A DNA stretch of 5,986 nt, from the NCBI GenBank assembly GCA_963627445.1, contig CAVGBM010000082.1:1-5986 (forward strand), read 5' to 3'. Source of the DNA: F23-B02 sp963627445 (GTDB taxonomy: Bacteria > Bacillota > Clostridia > Oscillospirales > Oscillospiraceae). The position numbers were made by a program, and so were the translations under genes. Positions 1 through 4,226 of the stretch are shown in pieces. Under the pieces are notes generated by a model, which searched no databases, was not told where the DNA came from, and saw only the letters and a program-made list of their open reading frames with translations. Each line of letters opens with the position of its first letter. The stretch's first letter is position 1.

Positions 1-479
1 AAAATTTTTCTGACTCTCTTTTTGGTGCGCTGGATGCGCTTTTTGCAGGCTTCCTCGGATATACCCATAGCCTCGGCGATGTCCTTGATCGAGACGTTCA
101 GCAGGACATGCCACTTCATCATGCGGTATTCCTCATCCGTCATCAGATCCGAAAACTCAACATCGGCATACTCGTCCAGCCTGCCGGGCTGGTCGAGGCA
201 AACCTCGTCATCATCCAAAGACAGCGTAGCACCTACCCTGCGCCGCAAATGCGTCCGCTTTATGTTGCGCACGGAGTGCTTCATCGTGTTGACCATCCAG
301 CCCACAGGGTTATCCGAGCGGATCAGTGCCTCCGGCTTCATGCAGGCAATGCGAAAGCTCTCCTGCACCGCCTCCTCAGCCGTGGCCGCATTGCCCAGCA
401 GAGTCACTGCATAGGCAAACAGCATGTCATACGACCGTATGTACAATTTTTCAATATACTCACTATGCTTCCGATCCAG
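1..479 (-). CDS. ECF-type sigma-70 family RNA polymerase sigma factor, C-terminal end cut by window edge
   Basis: This gene encodes an alternative sigma factor that would direct RNA polymerase to a specific promoter set. 159 residues are visible. Residues about 13-80 form region 2: YDMLFAYA, then AEEAVQESF, then the W61-containing stretch NPVGWMVNTMKHSVRN ending in a basic RRR. Residues about 108-158 form region 4, with an HTH around VSIKDIAEAMGISEEACKKR. The two are joined by an acidic linker, and there is no region 1 or 3, as in ECF sigma factors. An in-frame TGA at 486-488 blocks any upstream start, and no ATG occurs before codon 19, which would remove part of region 2. I chose CTG at 477-479 because a perfect SD (GGAGGTGA) lies 6 nt upstream; TTG at 446 is the alternative but lacks a good SD. 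The gene has its own promoter at 538-565. The stop, and any anti-sigma partner, lie beyond base 1. The family call is firm; the regulon is unknown. Confidence 0.9.
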   Translation of the reverse strand, partial: MDRKHSEYIEKLYIRSYDMLFAYAVTLLGNAATAEEAVQESFRIACMKPEALIRSDNPVGWMVNTMKHSVRNIKRTHLRRRVGATLSLDDDEVCLDQPGRLDEYADVEFSDLMTDEEYRMMKWHVLLNVSIKDIAEAMGISEEACKKRIQRTKKRVRKI

Positions 480-485
480 CTTACC

Positions 486-493
486 TCACCTCC
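486..493 (-). promoter_or_regulatory. Shine-Dalgarno site fixing a CTG start for the sigma factor
   Basis: On the minus strand this reads GGAGGTGA, complementary to the 16S rRNA 3' end over 8 bases. It is followed by a 6-nt spacer (GGTAAG) and then CTG at 479. No ATG, GTG or TTG is available in frame at a suitable distance, so this site is the main support for an unusual CTG start. Confidence 0.75.
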
Positions 494-537
494 CCACATA
501 ATGCGTTTCCCCAAGGTTCAGTCTACTGATAGAAATT

Positions 538-565
538 ATTTTATATATTTTAAGCAAATTGTCAA
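538..565 (-). promoter_or_regulatory. Promoter of the sigma factor gene
   Basis: On the minus strand, a perfect -35 TTGACA (560-565) is followed by a 16-bp spacer and a -10 TAAAAT (538-543, 5 of 6 matches to TATAAT). Transcription would start near 531 and give a leader of about 50 nt before the SD. The match is to the housekeeping sigma consensus, so it gives no sign that the ECF factor uses this promoter itself. The -35 box lies inside the inverted repeat at 561-582. Confidence 0.75.
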
Positions 566-582
566 GTGCATTTACACTCGAC
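561..582. repeat. 8-bp inverted repeat overlapping the sigma gene -35 box
   Basis: On the plus strand the arms GTCAAGTG (561-568) and CACTCGAC (575-582) are complementary apart from one G-T wobble pair, around a 6-nt loop CATTTA. No clear U-run follows on either strand, so it is a poor intrinsic terminator for the gene ending at 604. Its overlap with the -35 box fits a repressor operator equally well. This is the only structure seen in the 480-603 gap besides the promoter and SD. Confidence 0.5.
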
Positions 583-603
583 TTGTCGTACTTTATGAAA
601 TTT

Positions 604-1434
604 TTATTTGCACTCGGTCAGCCGCTGCTTTGCCATGCGCACGGCGTAGATATCCTTGCCGCTGTCGGCAACGGTGCGGTACTCCCGCTCGGCCTCGTCG
701 ATGCTTCCAATCGCGCGATAGACCTCGGCGAGCCGGTAGTGCGACAGGAGCGCACACAGCTCGTTGGGGCGGTTCTTACAATGCCACTCGAAAAAGCCGA
801 CGCACTCGTCAGGCTTTCCGATGCCCATGAGGTAGCTGTTGTACACGAAGTCCTTGAGCTCGTCATACGCCGTGCGAGCCTGGCCTTCCGGCACCGGCGG
901 CAGCGCCTGCGCCCTTTCCCTGAATTTCTTAAACGCCTTCTGCGCCCCTGCGGCGTTCTGCGCATCGCCGTACAATATCGTCAGCCGCGCCAGCACCTCA
1001 AGATCCTCCGTGTCGTCAGGGTTTTTGCGCCTCGTGTTGTTGAGAAACTGGAGGTACAGCGCCTCTTCTTCCTTGAACCTGCCCTGCACATGGTAAGCCT
1101 GCGCAATAAACAGCAGCACCAAGCCGCGCCAGCTTTCGCTCTTGCGGCTGTAAATTTCCTTCATAAACAGCTCAAGGAAACGATCGGGGTCGCAGTCGAC
1201 GTACAAAATGTCGTTCAGCCTTTGCAGCTTGCGCTCTGCCCAGCCGCCGCACAGTATGGTACCGACAATGAGCACCACGAACACCAACGGCAGCGTCAGC
1301 AGCTGATACTCGGTGCCTATATACATGCCGCAGAGCAGCGGCAGCGCAAATGAAAGCCCCAGTATCAGGCCGAGCGTAAACGAGGCCTTTTTAAACATGA
1401 ACACGAGCACGCTTCTCAGTCTATAGCGTTCCAT
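604..1434 (-). CDS. Membrane-anchored TPR-like protein of unknown function
   Basis: I do not recognise this 276-aa protein as a named family. Two hydrophobic helices (about residues 17-40 and 44-64) form an N-terminal hairpin anchor, with a basic N-terminus before them. From about residue 105 to the end the protein is helical with TPR-like repeats: around 106-131 (AQAYHVQGRFKEEEALYLQF), 147-171 (LARLTILYGDAQNAAGAQKAF), and 231-258 (YRLAEVYRAIGSIDEAEREY), with a weaker unit at 192-217. TPR domains usually hold protein partners, so a scaffold or assembly role at the inner face of the membrane is an inference only. The ATG at 1434 has AAAGGAGG 8 nt upstream, placed within the last codons of the preceding gene, and only 3 nt separate that gene's stop from this start. 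It is therefore the third gene of the operon starting at 2473. It ends with TAA at 604-606. Confidence 0.85.
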   Translation of the reverse strand: MERYRLRSVLVFMFKKASFTLGLILGLSFALPLLCGMYIGTEYQLLTLPLVFVVLIVGTILCGGWAERKLQRLNDILYVDCDPDRFLELFMKEIYSRKSESWRGLVLLFIAQAYHVQGRFKEEEALYLQFLNNTRRKNPDDTEDLEVLARLTILYGDAQNAAGAQKAFKKFRERAQALPPVPEGQARTAYDELKDFVYNSYLMGIGKPDECVGFFEWHCKNRPNELCALLSHYRLAEVYRAIGSIDEAEREYRTVADSGKDIYAVRMAKQRLTECK

Positions 1435-1437
1435 CGC

Positions 1438-1929
1438 TCAAGCCTCCTTTACCTGCACAGACATGTTCGAGAACATAAGCTGCATAAACCGGATAAACTC
1501 CTCCGAGCAGTCGCCGGTCACTCTATAGTAGTTGCCATTGTGCTCTGCCTCGACAAACGCCTCGTCCTCGGCCATGTCGTAGCCTGCGTTATATTCCGCG
1601 CCGGGCACGGGCAAGCGTTCGTCCGTTACATCGAACATGTACCGCCTTGCCCGCTCGTCACTGTCGAAAACAAAGGCCACGACGGTAAAGCTCTTGCCCT
1701 TGTAGCTCACGGCGACGCAATAGCTCTCCTGCGCGCCGTCCGGCAGCAGGCGATCGAGCTTCCCGGTCTCATACGGCTTCAAAAAGCTCAGCTCGGAAAT
1801 GTCGCCATAAACGGTGATCTCGCTGCACATTTTGTCGAACGGTGCCGAAAACGGCAGCCTGATAACGGTGCTCACGATCATCACCAGCACGATGCCGACC
1901 ACCACCCCAATATAAAACGGCTTTTTCAT
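1438..1929 (-). CDS. Single-pass membrane-anchored or secreted protein of unknown function
   Basis: This is a 163-aa protein I cannot assign to a family. It begins MKKPFYIG and has one long hydrophobic segment at residues 5-25, then a mixed alpha/beta domain that should lie outside the cell. No lipobox cysteine follows the hydrophobic stretch, so an uncleaved anchor or ordinary signal peptide is more likely than a lipoprotein. A YCVAVSYKGKSFTVVAFVF stretch (70-88) looks like paired beta strands, and the region 91-130 is acidic. The start is the ATG at 1929, with AAGGAG 6 nt upstream; an in-frame TTG at 1953 lies inside the preceding gene and has no matching SD. The gene starts 10 nt after the 177-aa gene and is followed 3 nt later by the TPR-like membrane gene, so the three are almost certainly co-transcribed. 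Confidence 0.82.
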   Translation of the reverse strand: MKKPFYIGVVVGIVLVMIVSTVIRLPFSAPFDKMCSEITVYGDISELSFLKPYETGKLDRLLPDGAQESYCVAVSYKGKSFTVVAFVFDSDERARRYMFDVTDERLPVPGAEYNAGYDMAEDEAFVEAEHNGNYYRVTGDCSEEFIRFMQLMFSNMSVQVKEA

Positions 1930-1935
1930 CCCTTG

Positions 1936-1941
1936 CTCCTT
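1936..1941 (-). promoter_or_regulatory. Shine-Dalgarno site fixing the start at 1929
   Basis: The minus strand reads AAGGAG, overlapping the TAA stop (1940-1942) of the preceding gene and lying 6 nt before ATG 1929. It favours this ATG over the upstream in-frame TTG at 1953 and suggests translational coupling with the preceding gene. Confidence 0.75.
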
Positions 1942-2473
1942 AAGTTTTGTCAACGAGCCTCAACAGGCGCTGCTCGTCCTCGGTGTCGATGCACAGATTT
2001 GTTATCCTGCACTTTTCAAAGTAGCTCACGCCCTCGGCCTCGCCGTATTCATCCACGGTCGACAGCCTGCACATTTCGCCGTCTATCTCCTCGACAAAGC
2101 CGGACACATCGATAATTTCGCTGTTTTCGAACTCAACGGAGATGATCTTGCGGTTTTTCATCGCATATTCAAGCCCCCATTGCAGAATGTCGTCCGCCTC
2201 AACGGTCAGCGCAGTGTGGACATAGCCCTGACTTTTCATGAGCTTTGCCATCTTTCCGTCGTAGCCGACAGACTGCTCGGCATAGGCCACATCGTCTACG
2301 AGCAGAAGCTGAAAGCCGTCGTACACACCGTCGGGCGACACCTGCGACAGCACTGCAAAGTAATCGTCAATGCCGACGACCTTGCCATATGTAAATTTTG
2401 CGGTATCATCAGCGTCCGTATGGACGCAGACGAACTTACCCTCGTCCATAAACTTCTTCAGTACCTTTTTCAT
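1940..2473 (-). CDS. Uncharacterised protein built of two tandem small beta-rich repeats
   Basis: This is a 177-aa, probably cytoplasmic protein, with no signal peptide or membrane segment. It contains an internal duplication: residues 13-67 and 108-162 align without gaps at an offset of 95. They share G30/G125, V32/V127, I35/I130, D36/D131, L42/L137, S43/S138, V45/V140, G49/G144 and G53/G148. The pattern, beta strands around G-x-V-x-x-I-D then L-S-x-V followed by a glycine turn, resembles small SH3- or Sm-like barrels; this is inference from shape, not a recognised family. A helical, K/M-rich linker (about 72-106) joins the copies. The ATG at 2473 has AGGAGG 7 nt upstream; a longer in-frame reading from 2533 would begin upstream of the transcription start set by the promoter at 2505-2533. 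It is the first gene of the three-gene operon. Function unknown. Confidence 0.83.
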   Translation of the reverse strand: MKKVLKKFMDEGKFVCVHTDADDTAKFTYGKVVGIDDYFAVLSQVSPDGVYDGFQLLLVDDVAYAEQSVGYDGKMAKLMKSQGYVHTALTVEADDILQWGLEYAMKNRKIISVEFENSEIIDVSGFVEEIDGEMCRLSTVDEYGEAEGVSYFEKCRITNLCIDTEDEQRLLRLVDKT

Positions 2474-2480
2474 GACGGTT

Positions 2481-2486
2481 CCTCCT
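2481..2486 (-). promoter_or_regulatory. Shine-Dalgarno site fixing the start at 2473
   Basis: The minus strand reads AGGAGG, 7 nt before ATG 2473. It decides the start of the first operon gene, because the longer reading would begin on the promoter itself. Confidence 0.8.
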
Positions 2487-2504
2487 ACATATATCTCTAC
2501 CCCG

Positions 2505-2533
2505 ATTTTAGCCAATTTCGGCGTATATGTCAA
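2505..2533 (-). promoter_or_regulatory. Promoter of the three-gene minus-strand operon
   Basis: On the minus strand, a perfect -35 TTGACA (2528-2533), an optimal 17-bp spacer and -10 TAAAAT (2505-2510) are present. The start of transcription would fall near 2498, giving a short leader of about 25 nt. The same hexamer pair (TTGACA, TAAAAT) occurs in front of the sigma factor gene. The flank just upstream carries AT-rich inverted repeats (2532-2575). Confidence 0.82.
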
Positions 2534-2686
2534 CTTGTTAAAAGTTTATTAATATTAACAGCTTATTCACAAGTTTCGGCTTTGTTGATATGGAACATTA
2601 ACGGGCATTGATATTAAAATGTCAAGCAGAGAGGGCTGTGCGGTTTCGCCCGTGCACCAACAGAAAATTTTATAGGAGGAACTAGA
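2534..2686 (+). promoter_or_regulatory. Upstream region and leader of cstA
   Basis: This gene-free stretch sits between the divergent operon promoter and cstA. It holds an AT-rich block with nested inverted repeats (AACTTGT at 2532 with ACAAGTT at 2569; TGTTAA at 2536 with TTAACA at 2555; the palindrome TTAATATTAA at 2549-2558). It also holds a weak TTGATA at 2585 and an AT-rich ATATTAAAAT at 2611-2620, which do not form a well-spaced consensus promoter. A possible wobble-containing hairpin lies at 2637-2656. The cstA SD AGGAGG is at 2674-2679, 7 nt before the ATG. A weak core promoter would fit activator-dependent expression, as known for cstA/btsT genes elsewhere, but no operator can be named. 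Confidence 0.4.
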
Positions 2687-4165
2687 ATGGTAACCTTTAT
2701 CATCGGTCTGCTTATTCTCTTCGTCGGAGCTGCGCTTTACGGCAAGCTTTGTGAAAAGGTCTTTGGCCCCGACGACCGTCAGACTCCCGCTTACACCAAG
2801 AACGACGGAGTTGACTATGTCCCCATGAAGGGCTGGAAAAACAGCCTTATCAATCTTCTGAACATCGCCGGTACAGGCCCGATACTCGGACCTATCCAGG
2901 GCATCCTGTTCGGACCTATCGCTTTCATCACCATCCCCATCGGCAATGTCATCGGCGGCGCTATGCATGACTACTTCTCCGGCATGATCTGCCTGAGAGA
3001 CGGCGGCAGCCAGATGCCCGACATGGTCAAGAAGTACACCAACAAGGGCGTTTTCACCGTATACAATGTATTTGTATGCCTGCTCCTGCTGCTTGTCGGC
3101 GCAGTTTTCATCTACACCCCCGGCGATATCGCCGCAACGCAGGTGTTTAACTTCTCCGGTGCTGTCGATGCGACCTCCACCTGGGTCATCTACGGCGTCA
3201 TCTTCGCTTACTACCTCATCGCTACCGTGTTCCCCATCGACAAGATCATCGGCCGCATCTACCCGGTGTTCGGCGCTATCCTGCTGTTCTCGGCTATCGG
3301 CGTTTTCATCGGCCTGTTTGTCAAGGGCTATCCCCTCGTTGAGGTTTGGAACGGCGTTTGGAGCTACAACGGCGTGTTCAACTACAGCGAGTACTTCGCA
3401 GGCGGTCACTTCCTGCCCGTATTCTTCGTCACCGTTGCATGCGGCATCCTATCCGGCTTCCACTCCACCCAGACCGCTATCATCTCCCGCACCATGAAGA
3501 GCGAGCGTCAGGGCCGCAACACCTTCTACAACATGATGATCCTCGAAGGCTTCATCGCAATGGTTTGGGCAGCAGGCGCAATGGGCGTTTACAACCTCGG
3601 TCTCCAGACCGCCGATGCATCTCTGGCAACTCAGACCGTCGGCATCGTCTGCAAAAACATCCTCGGGCCGGTCGGCGGCGTTATCGCCCTGCTCGGCGTT
3701 ATCATCCTGCCTATCACCTCCGGCGACACCGCTCTGCGTGCTCTGCGTCTGACCGTTGCAGACTCCCTGCACATCAAGCAGGACAGCAACGCAAAGCGTC
3801 TTGCACTGTCGGTCATCATCTTCGCACTCGTTGCAGCCATCCTCGTTTGGGCAAAGAGCAGCCCCAAGGGCTTCCAGATCCTGTGGCGCTACTTCGCATG
3901 GGCAAACCAGACGCTGGCTCTGTTTGCGTTCGTGAGCATCTCCGTGTGGATGTTTGAAAACGGCAAGGCAAAGTGGGTTTGGATGCCGCTCATCCCGGGT
4001 GCTTTCTATGCATTCATCACCATCACCTACATAATGAATGCTCAGATCGGCTTCAACATGTCCTGGACGGCAGCCTACATCGTCGGCGTTGTCTGCGCAG
4101 TCATCTACCTCGTGGGCATCATCATCTACGGCAAAAAGCGTGCCGCAAGAAAGGCCCTCGCATAA
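2687..4165 (+). CDS. cstA: CstA-family carbon starvation protein (pyruvate/peptide transporter)
   Basis: This is a 492-aa polytopic inner-membrane protein. CstA/BtsT relatives import pyruvate, probably with protons, and some are linked to peptide uptake under nutrient limitation; the substrate here is inferred. Family signatures are clear: NIAGTGPILGPIQG (59-72), GGAMHDYFSGM (90-100), the polar FHSTQ segment (258-262), LPITSGDTALRALRL (341-355) and RYFAWANQTLA (401-411). Many hydrophobic helices run from residue 1 to about 480, and the protein ends in a basic tail. It is shorter than E. coli CstA (about 700 aa), as is usual for clostridial forms, and shows no sign of truncation. The ATG at 2687 has AGGAGG 7 nt upstream. 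Codons are strongly biased to C-ending forms (ATC, TTC, GGC), more so than the neighbours, which suggests high expression. It stands alone: divergent from the operon at left and closed by the terminator at 4181. Confidence 0.95.
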   Translation: MVTFIIGLLILFVGAALYGKLCEKVFGPDDRQTPAYTKNDGVDYVPMKGWKNSLINLLNIAGTGPILGPIQGILFGPIAFITIPIGNVIGGAMHDYFSGMICLRDGGSQMPDMVKKYTNKGVFTVYNVFVCLLLLLVGAVFIYTPGDIAATQVFNFSGAVDATSTWVIYGVIFAYYLIATVFPIDKIIGRIYPVFGAILLFSAIGVFIGLFVKGYPLVEVWNGVWSYNGVFNYSEYFAGGHFLPVFFVTVACGILSGFHSTQTAIISRTMKSERQGRNTFYNMMILEGFIAMVWAAGAMGVYNLGLQTADASLATQTVGIVCKNILGPVGGVIALLGVIILPITSGDTALRALRLTVADSLHIKQDSNAKRLALSVIIFALVAAILVWAKSSPKGFQILWRYFAWANQTLALFAFVSISVWMFENGKAKWVWMPLIPGAFYAFITITYIMNAQIGFNMSWTAAYIVGVVCAVIYLVGIIIYGKKRAARKALA

Positions 4166-4180
4166 TCGCATAATTAAACC

Positions 4181-4222
4181 AATAGCCTCGGTAACATCGT
4201 TACCGAGGCTATTTTCTTATTC
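4181..4222. terminator. Intrinsic terminator between convergent cstA and the F5/8 gene
   Basis: A perfect 15-bp stem, AATAGCCTCGGTAAC (4181-4195) with GTTACCGAGGCTATT (4199-4213), encloses the 3-nt loop ATC. On the plus strand it runs into TTTTCTTATT, a good U-tract for cstA, whose stop is 15 nt upstream. The minus-strand gene stops at 4227, so the same hairpin probably ends that transcript too, although its U-tract there is weaker. Confidence 0.93.
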
Positions 4223-4226
4223 CTTG

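Noticed and set aside
561..603. Intrinsic terminator for the three-gene operon
   Set aside because: The hairpin at 561-582 lacks a following U-run on the minus strand, so read-through into the sigma gene remains possible.
108..1353. Plus-strand open frames opposite the sigma factor and the TPR-like gene
   Set aside because: They have no SD or recognisable domain, and the translations are rich in Arg, Pro and Ser as expected for antisense shadows. The minus-strand genes have good SDs and coherent domains.
1540..2611. Plus-strand open frames opposite the 163-aa and 177-aa genes
   Set aside because: No ribosome binding site or domain supports them, and they run across the boundaries and promoter of a well-marked minus-strand operon.
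2637..2656. Riboswitch or attenuator in the cstA leader
   Set aside because: Only a 7-bp stem with two wobble pairs can be drawn. No conserved aptamer core and no alternative terminator hairpin is visible.
2567..4171. Two long open frames on the minus strand opposite cstA (2567-3409 and 3449-4171)
   Set aside because: They lie in one reading register opposite cstA, which has clear family motifs. Their acidic, Cys/Asp/Glu-rich translations show no domain, and their openness follows from the C-ending codon bias of cstA.
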